Positions 37,725 through 47,378 of a stretch of 64,000 nucleotides of DNA are shown piece by piece. Both the position numbers and the translations under genes were made by a program. Each line of letters begins with the position of its first letter. Within the stretch, counting starts at the first letter, position 1. The notes beneath the pieces were generated by a model, which worked only from the letters and a program-made list of their open reading frames with translations, did no database searches and was not told where the DNA came from. This DNA comes from Heterocephalus glaber (Eukaryota; Chordata; Mammalia; Rodentia; Bathyergidae): assembly GCF_000247695.1 (NCBI RefSeq), contig NW_004624732.1, forward strand, positions 21,720,017 to 21,784,016, read 5' to 3'.

Positions 37725-37785
37725 ACAGACACACACACACACATGCACACACACACACACATATATATATCATATACACAGGCAA
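37725..37785. repeat. (CA)n / (TA)n microsatellite
   Basis: CACACA runs with a CATGCA interruption, followed by ATATAT. The plus-strand open frame over it (His/Thr repeats) is an artefact. Confidence 0.9.
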
Positions 37786-38079
37786 ATATATATTCACATG
37801 CATGTATTATATACTCAAATTGTAATACCAGTCAATTCTGGTCTCCTAAAGAACTATTGCTGAAATAGGTTGTTAGAAGGAGTATGACAGACACAGCTGA
37901 TTGCCTATAAAATATCCATCTTCTCTTTTCCCTCACTAAGATAACCTTCTGGTAAAAGCACATGTTCCTCTAGTTCTTCCATCTGGCAGCTAACTGTGGA
38001 CAGTACCATTCCTTGGTTTGTTTAGAGCTCCAGGAAAATATTATTTGGGGTTTCTTTCCATATAAATAGTTTGATTTAA
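37786..38079. other. unassigned
   Basis: Nothing recognised. Confidence 0.4.
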
Positions 38080-39715
38080 AACATACAATAGAGACTTTGG
38101 CTTCTAATGAGATGCTAGAGACCTACTTTTTCTTATCCTTCTTAGTAAATACAAATGAAAGCTGGGAAATTATATATAAAACAAACAGCATATGAAAGAT
38201 GGAATAAAGATAACAATCTGTAGAGGAACTTCCAGAGCTGATGAATGACACAGTAGGAAGTTCCCCAGGTTATCTTCTTGCTTCACAGATGCCATACTAC
38301 CTACTGGAGTAGCCAGCAGCCTAGAAATCAAGAAAACAGACAGAAAAAAGTTCCCACCAAAATTTTCTTAGTTATAGTGCCAGTAAAGGGCACCCTAGTA
38401 GGACAGAAACAATTTAGAAATATCCCAGTCAAATACCACACAAAAAAACGGTGCCCTACTCTCAACACCAGCAGGAAAGACTGACTGGAGAGCCTAGGCT
38501 CTGCCCTTGCTCTGAGGAAACAAGGAATCACACTCAGTCTGTATGGGGAGTCAGCAGAATCATCAACAGGGAGCACACAGTAGCTCCCCTTTTCATAAGT
38601 GTAATGGATGCTATGGATTCTGTGTGCAAACTCTAGACTTCATTCCCATCTCCAGGTATGGTGAAACCCCTTTCCATGATATTCTGAGAAATGTCAGAGG
38701 AGTTCTACTAGAGTGCTCAACCTTCTAGGAATGCATAGCAGACATAAAGCCACCTCTTCCATGAGACCAGTGGAGGCATAATGGGGAGAAATAATGAACT
38801 CCCTGCTTTTTTCCAGAGTAGTATAGTGTCAACTTAGATGAGAACTTGGTCAAAATAAGAATCATAAAGAAATCCATTGTTTAGAAAACTGTTGGTATTA
38901 TTAATGTAGTCCAGTGAGGCCCCAAGATATAAAATCAACACAACAAAGCCAATTGCATTTCTAAGTACTAGCAATGAATACAGTATCTCCAATAAAAACT
39001 TGAAAATGCAATATCATTCACAATCACTCAAAAAAGAAAAGAATTGAAGAGAATAGAAAGGAAAGAAACAAAAGGAAGGAAGGAAAGGAAAAAACTCTGG
39101 AAGATAAAAGAAGAAAAGCAAAGAAAATAACAAAAACAAAAAAGGAAAGAAATAGAGATTTGAATCTATCAAAATATTATTTTATGCCTTGTAGGTTGAA
39201 AACCATAAAATGCTGGTACAGAAAAAAAGTATCTAAAATCAATATATGTCATGGAGATATGACATAAACTAAAGAACTCAACATAATAGAAATGTTAATT
39301 CTCTGCAATTTAACTTATAATACAATTCATATCAAAATCTAAGCAAGATATGGTTTGTGTAGATAAAGACCATTTTTTCCTACAATTTTATGGAAAGTCA
39401 AAGCAACTTGAATAGCCAAAATTCACAAAAAAAAATCAGAATAAAATATCCTGGATATCCATATCAAAAATTAAACTTCAATCCAAATTTCAAATGCTAT
39501 GTAATAATTAATACAAAATGGATCCTAGATCTAAATGTCAAATGTAAAAGTATAAAAGTTTTACAAAAAAGTATGGGAAAGAGTTCCTAGATACAACTTC
39601 AAAAGCACAATCCATTAAATAAAAATGTACTTAAAGACTTTATCTTTATGAAAATTACTAATTTAATGCGATTAGAAAGTGGGAAAAATGTAGAGAGAGT
39701 TCATTGAAGACTTTT
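38080..39715 (+). mobile_element. ancient L1 fragment, sense
   Basis: 38920-39715 reads as sense old L1 ORF2: CACAATCACTCAAAAAAGAA, AATTTTATGGAAAGTCAAAG, ACTTGAATAGCCAAAATTCA, GGATCCTAGATCTAAATGTC. The preceding part (38080-38900) resembles an L1M 5' region but is much less certain. No open frame of note. The simple A/G-rich stretch at 39030-39150 lies within it. Confidence 0.55.
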
Positions 39716-39721
39716 ATGATG

Positions 39722-40085
39722 TTTAATTTTATGTGTCAGTTTGCCTGCTATAAGGGATTCCAGTGTAGCTGGTAAAATATTATTTTCTAGTGTGTCTGTG
39801 AGGATGTTATTGGAGAAATGACCATTTAAATCAGTAGTGTAAATAAAGAAACTGTGGCGTATCAGTGTGCACAGACAACATCCAATCTCTGGAGGGCATC
39901 AGTAGGATAAAATATGAGAGAAAAGATGATTCAATCTCCCGGTATGGACCAGATATATTCTCCTACCCATGGGTGTACGAACTCCTGGAGAGTGGACCTC
40001 AGGATTCTGGAATTTATAACATTGAATCACCAAGGTACTCAGACCATCAGCCTTCGATGGAGTCAGCTAATCAATAAATTAGGCT
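39722..40085 (+). mobile_element. MLT2-like (ERVL) LTR, sense
   Basis: GTTTAATTTTATGTGTCAGT, then AATCAGTAGTGTAAATAAAG, CAACATCCAATCTCTGGAGG and GTACGAACTCCTGGAGAGTG. This is the order of an ERVL LTR and the reverse of the copy at 12375-12830. The plus-strand open frame here is incidental. Confidence 0.65.
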
Positions 40086-40089
40086 GACT

Positions 40090-40450
40090 TTTTTAATAGT
40101 ATTGACAGAGTTAAAATTGTTCTATATTGAGTCTCTGTCACGGTTTTTAATCTGAAATGTCCTCCTGGATTCTCATGTGTTTTGAAGGTGATCACTATAG
40201 TTGACTTGCTGTTCAGAAGTGGAGCCTGGTTGGAGTGGGTCACTAGGGGCATGACCTGGAAGGGTGTTGTTCTTTTCCCAGGCTCCTTCTCTTTCTGGTT
40301 ACTGGGTGCCATGAATTGAGAGCCCTTTTTCCTGAATTGAAGCCAATAAACCATGGGCTAAATCTATGAGACGAATAAACCTCTCCATCTTCAAGTTTCA
40401 GGTGTTGGGTATTTTATCCCTACAATGAGATAGTGACCATGACAATCTCT
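40090..40450 (+). mobile_element. LTR-like element, sense (MaLR-type end)
   Basis: It contains GAATTGAAGCCAATAAACCA and GACGAATAAACCTCTCC (two AATAAA signals) and ends GTTGGGTATTTTATCCCTAC. This is the layout of a MaLR LTR 3' end. It abuts the MLT2-like LTR. Confidence 0.5.
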
Positions 40451-40554
40451 GTAGAGGTTTCACGGAGTAAAGAGAAATCTAAATTAATTAAACTTCACAT
40501 TGTTTTAACAATTCATTGATTCATTAGCTGTCATTATATATTTTTTCAATTTTC

Positions 40555-40628
40555 GGTACTGGAAATCGAACTCAGGACCTTACTCTTGCGAGGCAGGCAC
40601 CTGAACCACTGAGCTAATTCCCCAGCCC
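40555..40628 (-). mobile_element. ID-like SINE, antisense
   Basis: GGTACTGGAAATCGAACTCA to GAGCTAATTCCCCAGCCC. It is flanked by near-identical TATTTTTTCAATTTTC repeats (40539-40554 and, with one extra T, 40629-40645). Confidence 0.9.
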
Positions 40629-40645
40629 TATTTTTTTCAATTTTC

Positions 40646-41120
40646 AAAGTAACTATTTATAGGGCTATAAATATTGTTTAAGCAATATCTTGAACACTTA
40701 TAATTCATACAAATCTGAAGTGAGACAATATTCTAATCCTTGAGTTTGCGAGAAAAGAGCAGAGATGAAATAAAGTAAATGGACAGTGAGAAGAAATGGG
40801 GAGGAAGATGAAAAAAGAGGATCTGAAAGACAAGAGACAGAATAGTGGACACAGGGTGCAGTTCTAACCTCACCTGGGGCATCTGTAATAGATCTTGCAC
40901 ACTATGATGCCTGGCTACACCAACACAAGAGATGCCCTCATTTAGTACCTGAGGCAGCACAATGCAGATGAAGCAATGGTGGTTATTTTCCACATTTTTT
41001 AGAAAGTGCTCATTTTTCATTGTGCCCAACTATAATAGGCCTTCCAAGAGACAAGAAGGAAAGTGGAAAAAAGATGAATAAGAAATGAAGCTAATGAAAA
41101 ATGAATGAATCCGTGAAATT
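40646..41120. other. unassigned
   Basis: No feature recognised. A 98-codon minus-strand frame at 40733-41029 has no domain. Confidence 0.35.
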
Positions 41121-41124
41121 TAAT

Positions 41125-41285
41125 TTTCTTTTCTTTTTTGTTTTGTTTGTTTATTTGTCTTATGAGATAGGGCCTCCCTATGTAGTTCAGTGTATCCTTG
41201 AGTCTGTAACACACCCAGCCTCCTGAGCACTCCCTCAGCCTCCCCAGCATTGGGATTACAAGTAAGTGCCACCACACCCAGCTCT
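41125..41285 (-). mobile_element. 7SL-derived B1-like SINE, antisense
   Basis: T-rich lead, GAGATAGGGCCTCCCTATGT, then CTCAGCCTCCCCAGCATTGG and GATTACAAGTAAGTGCCACC. This is the complement of a monomeric 7SL-derived SINE. Confidence 0.85.
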
Positions 41286-41758
41286 AAATTTTCTACATAC
41301 TAAAATGAATGCCAGAAAAAACAAAGCAGTAATTAGAAGAAAACAGGAAAAACAGAAGAATCAAGAAGAAATTAATAAAAATTATTTTACTGAAGAGATT
41401 GTTGGAAAGGGTAGAAGAAAAATATAGACACAAAATTTCTGAAATTTTTAGTAGCTTAGAGACTTTTAAAGCATGAAAATTACTTATAACTTCACAGATA
41501 AAATTAATTCCTGAAGATAAGAAGACTGAATCTTTTTTGGAAGAAAAACAAGTGAAATGGGTATGTAAATTTGATAATATAATTAAAGAAAGAAACAAAG
41601 TAATTTGACAGAACGTGTTTCTAATCTTTTGAACATTTAACTTTGAAATAAATTGAAATTTATGGAAGACCGCAAAACTATTACCTCTGTCCCCTACAGA
41701 ATTTCATCTAAATTTGCATCTCCCATAACAACCCTATGTTTATGAAAACTGTGAAATT
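41286..41758. other. unassigned AT-rich sequence
   Basis: Nothing recognised. The 101-codon minus-strand frame at 41293-41598 is Phe/Leu/Ser-rich from AT composition and is not credible as a gene. Confidence 0.4.
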
Positions 41759-41777
41759 AACACTGATATATACTCTT

Positions 41778-41870
41778 TTTTTTTTTTTTTTTTTGGTACT
41801 GGGGATCGAACTCTGGACCTTGCGCTTGCGAGGCAGGCGCTGGAACCACTGAGCTAAATCCCCAGCCCCA
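41778..41870 (-). mobile_element. ID-like SINE, antisense, well preserved
   Basis: Pure T tract, then GGTACTGGGGATCGAACTCT to CTAAATCCCCAGCCCC. A 19-bp duplication with a single mismatch (AACACTGATAYATACTCTT) lies at 41759-41777 and 41871-41889. The intact A and B boxes and long tail suggest one of the younger copies here. Confidence 0.95.
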
Positions 41871-42089
41871 AACACTGATACATACTCTTAACAATTTAAA
41901 TTTCACAAGACTTTCTACTAATGTGGTTTATTTTCATGCAATTAATGCTTTTACACACATTTGTATGCAATATTTATATGGAAAAAAACTCACTAAATTA
42001 AGTCTTCATGAATCCTTTTTCAGCATTAATATGTGACATTTAATTGATCTTTGACTGTTTTCAAAGGCATCTTCAGGATTTTTGTTTGT

Positions 42090-42960
42090 TTGTTTTATTT
42101 AACTACTTTGTTAGGGCATTTTTAAATTCATACAAAATTGAGAGAAAAGTACAGAGATATCTCCTGTTCCCACACATGCCCAGTACTTTTCACCAAAGTG
42201 GTACATTTGGTTCAACTGATAAATCTACTTTGACATCACTATTCCACAGAACTCTATATTTCTCACTAGAGCTCATTCTTGTGTTGTTGATTCTCTCTGG
42301 ATAAATGTATAATGGCTTGTATCTACCATTATAGTATCACATAGAACCATTTCAGGGCCCAGAATCCTCTCTGCTCTCTTTATTCATCCCTTCTCCAATT
42401 TCTAACTTTGGAAGACATTGATCTGTTTACTGTCTTCATAAATTTATCATTTTCATAATGTCAAATAGCAGAAATAGTACAATATATAGCATTTTCAGAT
42501 CAGTGTCTTTCTCTCACCAAATTCGCATTTAAGATTCTTCCATATCTTTTCATAGTTCCATAGCTCATTTATTCTTAGCGCTGAATAATACACATTTTGT
42601 TGATATGTCACAGGTGACCTGATCATTTCCATTCGATATTTTTTTTTTATTTCCAAGTTTTGTATTAGTGAATAAAGCTGCTATAAACACTTCTGTGCAG
42701 GTTTTTTTGTGAAAATGTAAGTTTTCATCTCATCTGGTAAAATACCAAGAAGCGTGATTCCTGAGTTGTATGTCTTTCCTCCCAGATATAGATGATCATT
42801 TGCATTTATTTTTAATCTATTTGCAAGTAATAACCAAATAAATCGAAGTGCATAATGATTTTTTGATTCTACTCTAGTGATTCAGTGTTTGTTTACTTAG
42901 AACTTATTTCTATGTGCTGAGAAACTTGGCTCCCATATCTGAAATTTATTTCAGATATAA
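42090..42960 (-). mobile_element. ancient L1 (L1M-type) 3' end, antisense
   Basis: TTTTCACCAAAGTGGTACAT, TATAATGGCTTGTATCTACC, TTCATAGTTCCATAGCTC, GCTGAATAATACACATTTTG, AATAAAGCTGCTATAAACAC. This is the complement order of an old L1 tail and ORF2 end, related to 14600-15190. Confidence 0.7.
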
Positions 42961-43082
42961 TAGGCATGTGAAGCATTTTCAAACTTTCTAAGTCATATCA
43001 CTTTGAAAATAAAGGAAATAATTCAAAAATTATGCACAGGTTTTTTGTGTGTGTTTTTTTTTGCCTTGAATCTTCAAACATT

Positions 43083-43165
43083 TTTTTTGTTTTTGGTACA
43101 GGGAATTGAACTTGGGACTTTGTGTTTATGAGGGTGACCACAGCACCACTGGGCTCACTGGCCCC
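43083..43165 (-). mobile_element. old ID-like SINE, antisense
   Basis: GGTACAGGGAATTGAACTTG to CACTGGGCTCACTGGCC. More diverged than the other copies, and no clean duplication seen. Confidence 0.75.
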
Positions 43166-43169
43166 CTTT

Positions 43170-43789
43170 TACCTTTAACCTTAAGAAATATAGTGAAAAT
43201 ATTGTTTTCTAAAGTGTTATGGTCAGCTTTTTCTTTATTTATCTCCTTTAGGATAAGCTATACATTTGCAAAACTGTTGGATTCATTTGTCACAGTTAAC
43301 CTTTCATTCTGGAATTCAACAAATCCTCATTTTACAAAGTGGTATATAGTAAAGTTTATCTTTTATAATACTCAGCTCCGTGGATTTCCAAATGCAGATT
43401 ATGTATCTGCCTTTATGGTATCTGAAAAACTGTCCAGTTACACTAAAATCTGATCTATGGACTTAGAGTTTCTTGTAGTATATTCTTATTATTTTTTTAC
43501 TGTCTTGAGGGATTAGTAATGGTATCTCTTCTTTTATTTTGGATATTTGAAATCTGTATTTTTTTCTTGATCATTCTGGGTAGAGGTTCATACTTAGTAT
43601 GGATTCTTTCAAGGAATCTGTTCTTTATTTCATCCAATTTATCTATTCATATGTTTGTATTTTTATTGTGTTCTTATTTTTGTTATTTACCCCCTGGTTT
43701 GAGTTTTACTTGCTCTTTTTCTTTTTTACTAAGGCAAAACTTATTTTGTTAAAATTATTTTTCTTTTCAAATACAATAATTTTAGCCAT
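43170..43789 (-). mobile_element. ancient L1 ORF2 sequence, antisense (part 1)
   Basis: The complement of an old RT N-terminal region is readable near 43510-43740 (ATGGTATCTCTTCTTTTATT, TTCTTGATCATTCTGGGTAG). It resumes at 44236 after the ORF1 fragment. The Phe-rich plus-strand open frames are artefacts. Confidence 0.55.
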
Positions 43790-43799
43790 GAGCAAAAAA

Positions 43800-44235
43800 C
43801 CCCAAAATCTACAGCTAGGCCAATAACAGTCAAGATTTCAGAAATCCAACGCAAGAACACAGTATTAAAAGCTGTTAGAGAAAAGAAACAAATCACCTAT
43901 AAAGGAAAGCCCATCAGATTCACAGCAGATTTCTCAACACAAACCCTCAAGTCAAGAAGAGTCTGGAGTGAAGCATTTCAAGCTCTAAAAGAAAATAACC
44001 TCCAACCCAGATTGATGTACCCTGCAAAACCATCTTTCAAAATTGAAGGAGAAATAAGATACTTCCATGACAAAGAACACCTGAGGAAAGTCATGACGAC
44101 CAAACCAGCATTCCATAATGTTTTGAAGGAAATTCTAGAAAGAGATAATAAGGACTACAACTCCATGAACCCCACAGAATGAATCTACCAGGGAAGGCAA
44201 GCAATTAAACAGAGAGCAAAAAAAGGAGCCCATAA
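43800..44235 (+). pseudogene. L1 ORF1-only fragment (C-terminal half)
   Basis: Sense reading from about 43880 gives an uninterrupted frame of roughly 100 codons ending at a stop at 44180-44182. Landmarks are VREKKQITYKGKPIRFTADF, LKENNLQPRLMYPAKPSF and HNVLKEILERDNKDYNSMNP. This is the RNA-binding C-terminal domain of L1 ORF1 and is clearly related to 8494-8700. No start codon, coiled coil or ORF2 is present. The copy ends in an A-rich run (GAGCAAAAAAAGGA), and a similar GAGCAAAAAA occurs at its left edge (43790-43799), possibly a short target duplication. It sits inside an ancient antisense L1. Confidence 0.85.
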
Positions 44236-44560
44236 TTTAATCCTATTCTTTTTCCTCTAAGTGCTCCTTTACCTGAAGCTTCAAAAGTTTAATATTTTGT
44301 ATTTTATTTTAATTAATTCAAACTAGATTTTAATTTCTCTTAGGATTTCTTCTTTGACCTGTGAATATTCCACAATGTGTAATTTAACTTACAACTCTTT
44401 GGGTATTTTCCAAATATATGTATATTATTGATTGCTATTTATTTTAGTTACTAAGCAAAAATTGATTATATTATGTAATCCTTTATATTTATTAAGGTTA
44501 GGGTTTCTACTAAATTCTAAGGCTATTGTTACTTTTTCTTTTCATTTCCAGAGCAAGGTT
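44236..44560 (-). mobile_element. ancient L1 ORF2 sequence, antisense (part 2)
   Basis: TAGGATTTCTTCTTTGACCT, TTGGGTATTTTCCAAATATA. This continues the element of 43170-43789 beyond the ORF1 fragment. Confidence 0.55.
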
Positions 44561-45699
44561 TTTGATTTATAGATAAAAGAGAAAAGATTGATCAGGACTA
44601 TTATCCAGTAACAACTGCCATGAGAGAACATCAAACTTCTCAGTGATATTTTTTTTGAGTGCCTCCTAAGAAAAGCCTATGAAAGGGCTAGACTTCTCTA
44701 TGTCTGAGATCTCCATGTGAGTCCACCATTGGCTTTAGTATTTCATTAAAAATTTCTAATATAATCTTACCAGTTCATATGGTGTGTGGCAGCACCTGCA
44801 CTTGTAGGAAATACTCATGTCCTGTAGTTCCCCATAACAGCTGGTCTGGAGATTTCATGTGTGTTGTTTGGCCCCAACCTCAGTTTTCTGATGGATCACA
44901 GTGCAAATCAGTAACTCACTGACTTACACCTTTTCTGGATTTTTTTCTTTTTATGACAGTAAGAGTAGAATTGTTTTTTACATGCCTCTTCTCAAGTAAA
45001 TCTTGAAAATCACAAAATAAATTGCAGAACCTTAGCATGCTGTTCTCTAAGTGCAAACATAAATAAATGTGAAACTTTACTCAGCATGTTTATTTTTAGA
45101 GTTAATGTATTTGTATTGGAATTCTGAATTATTTTATGAAAATTCTATATGAAATGAGGAAATATTGGTGGTGGCCAAGACTTTCACTATGAGGAAAATA
45201 TATAGATATTTGTAAAAAACCAAAGAAAGAAAAAAACTTTCTATTGAATCTGGTTTATAAATATAAATATACACCCAACTATTTACATTTTCATAAATAT
45301 AAGTAGATTTTTCTTCTAATTCTTGTATGATACATTCTAAATGCAGTCATCTAATTTATTTATATGTAAGCTCCATTCATCTTTAAAATAATTTAAGTAT
45401 TTTAAGTATTACAACATAGCTTATTTCAAGTATGAGAGAAGAAAATAAAACATCAGCTTGAAGCAGGTTGTTTTTTCAGAAAATATGACTAGGGTTCTTT
45501 CAGTGTCATGGTGCCAAAGTGCAGAGCCTGAGCGCTAGTCTGTGGGTGGAGTGCTACCCATCACCTTCTGTGACTTCTACCAGCTGTGGCCGGCACAGGA
45601 GTGACCCGGGGAGACCCAGAAGCCACTCAATGACTTGTGTTCATTGATCTTACTTCCTACACAAAATCTTTATTGAGAGGAGAAGACTGGTTATTCCTA
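44561..45699. other. unassigned
   Basis: AT-rich except for 45500-45640, which is GC-richer with several CpGs (CTGTGGCCGGCACAGGAG). I recognise no gene or repeat there. Confidence 0.35.
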
Positions 45700-46503
45700 G
45701 AGATACAAATGAAAATAACACTGAGATTCCACCTCACCCCAGAAAGAATGGTTGCTATCATGAAATCAACCAATAACAAATGCTGGCTGGGCTGGGGGAA
45801 AGAGGAACACTGCTCCAATGCTGGTGGGAGTGTAGCCTGGGCCAACCACTGTGAAAATCAGTATGGAAATAGCTCAAAGAACTAGGATTGGAAGTCTTAT
45901 TTCACCCAGCTATTCCCCTGCTGGGTATCTTCCCCATAGAATTAAAAGTATCATACCACAGTGATATATGTGCACCAATGTTCATAGCAGCACAATCTGT
46001 AATAGCTAAAATGTGGAAGCAGCCCACATGCCCATCAACTGGAGACTGGATCAAGAAAATGTGGGGTTTTTTTTTATAAAATGGAATACTACTGACCCAT
46101 AAAAAATGAGAAATTAGAGACATTTATAGCTAAATGGATGCACTTTGAGGCAACACTCTTAAATGAAATAAATAGGACACACATGTGTAAATACTGAATA
46201 GTTTCTCTAGTGTGAGAAACTGAAAGTGTAAATAAGGGCTAAAAGGTATAATAGATAATGTGAAATAGGAAGAAAAGGGGCAAAGGGGAAGGGGAAGAGG
46301 AAGGGGTAGAGGAAAGGAAAGAAGGGAATGGAATTAATATGAGAAAATGGAAAAATGTAAACAAAGCCTTTGTAAATTGGGAGGGATGGAGGGTTTGAAC
46401 GGAGGGCAGGGGAATGGGGAAAAAATAAGAACCAATAAAGATTATGTAAATGTACAAATTTCCAATGATGAAATGTCATTATATTGTATACCTAACATGT
46501 ATC
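45700..46503 (+). mobile_element. 5'-truncated L1 3' end, sense
   Basis: Sense ORF2 C-terminus (GAGATTCCACCTCACCCCAG to about 46080), then the 3' UTR with a purine-rich G-run block (46270-46420) and the terminus CAATGATGAAATGTCATTAT, TACCTAACATGTATCAATA. The frame at 45888-46079 reads PSTGDWIKKMWGFF near its end, the ORF2 C-terminus. Its tail received a second L1 insertion. Confidence 0.9.
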
Positions 46504-46874
46504 AATAAAATTAATTTTTTTGTATTAAATTATTTTATTGGTACATTGTAGGTATACAACACAATTACATTTCTCATTGGGAGTTGTACCTTTACATAAT
46601 GCATCCTGGTTCTTATTTTTTCCCCATTCCTAGCCCTCCCTTCACGCCCTCCACCCTTCCCTATTTACAAAGACTTTATTTCCATTTTTTTCCATTTCTC
46701 ATCATTTTTCCTTTCCCTTCTTTCCTTTCCCCTGCCCCTCCCACTACCCCTACCCTTTTGGACCTTTTCTTCAAAGGTGCAAATTTCCAATGATGAATGT
46801 CATTATATTGTATACCTAAAATGTACCAATGATTAGAATGAGTAATCGATAATGTAAAATAAAATTAATTTTTT
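46504..46874 (-). mobile_element. rearranged L1 tail inserted in another L1's tail
   Basis: A 17-bp direct repeat, AATAAAATTAATTTTTT, lies at 46504-46520 and 46858-46874 and frames the insertion. 46521 to about 46772 is the complement of the L1 3' end and UTR. About 46773-46857 flips to sense and carries the last L1 bases (AATGTACCAAT) followed by a short piece of upstream 3' UTR (GATTAGAATGAGTAATCGAT). The insert is thus antisense with an inverted, scrambled 5' end. Confidence 0.75.
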
Positions 46875-47174
46875 AAAAAGAAAACATGACTAAAAGAAAA
46901 ATATGCTATAATTAGAAAAATCATTTTGGACCTACTTAACTAATACTTAAAAAAGAATTATGATGTATACCAAACTATTTAGAGAAGTCATTGGGAAATA
47001 GAACAGTTGCATCATCTCAAAATGTTACCCCTCAGATTACTTCAAGCTGTACTTAAAAAAGACCTGCATACCTCTAAAATGGATCCTTCTGGTGTTCACT
47101 AGATAAGGTAAACAATCAAACTTTGAAACACCATTTTTAGGACAATCGAAAATAATATTCCTCCAAATACAATA
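46875..47174. other. unassigned; first part duplicated next to the N gap
   Basis: 46875-46973 is apparently unique flank, but it recurs exactly at 53088-53186. Beyond it nothing is recognised. Confidence 0.5.
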
Positions 47175-47378
47175 CAGTGATTCCTTGTTTTGCCAACTTA
47201 ATTTGTTGTTTGGTTTTGGGGGAAATAGGTGTATTTGTGTTTGTTTGGGGAAGATGGCCACAGTCATGTTTGTCACTTGATGTGAAGTTTTTCAACAGAA
47301 GCAAAATTTTGCCAACTGCTTTTGTTTGAGAAGTGAGTTGTTAGCAAACAGAAGCATTCTTGAACTGAGGTTTTACTG
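47175..47378. mobile_element. possible pogo/Tigger-like MITE
   Basis: About 204 bp bounded by imperfect inverted ends. The left end reads CAGTGATTCCTTGTTTTGCC. The complement of the right end reads CAGTAAAACCTCAGTTCAAG. A TA precedes the left end, as expected for this superfamily; the right side has CA. Non-coding internal sequence. The 79-codon minus-strand frame overlapping it is not credible. Confidence 0.4.

Noticed and set aside
41778..41870. tRNA gene (A and B boxes present)
   Set aside because: Poly-A/T tail, flanking duplications and many dispersed copies show a SINE. The body does not keep a full tRNA fold.
43880..44182. Host gene encoding an RNA-binding protein
   Set aside because: The residues match L1 ORF1 as seen at 8494-8700 in this same window. 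No promoter, start codon or splice structure.
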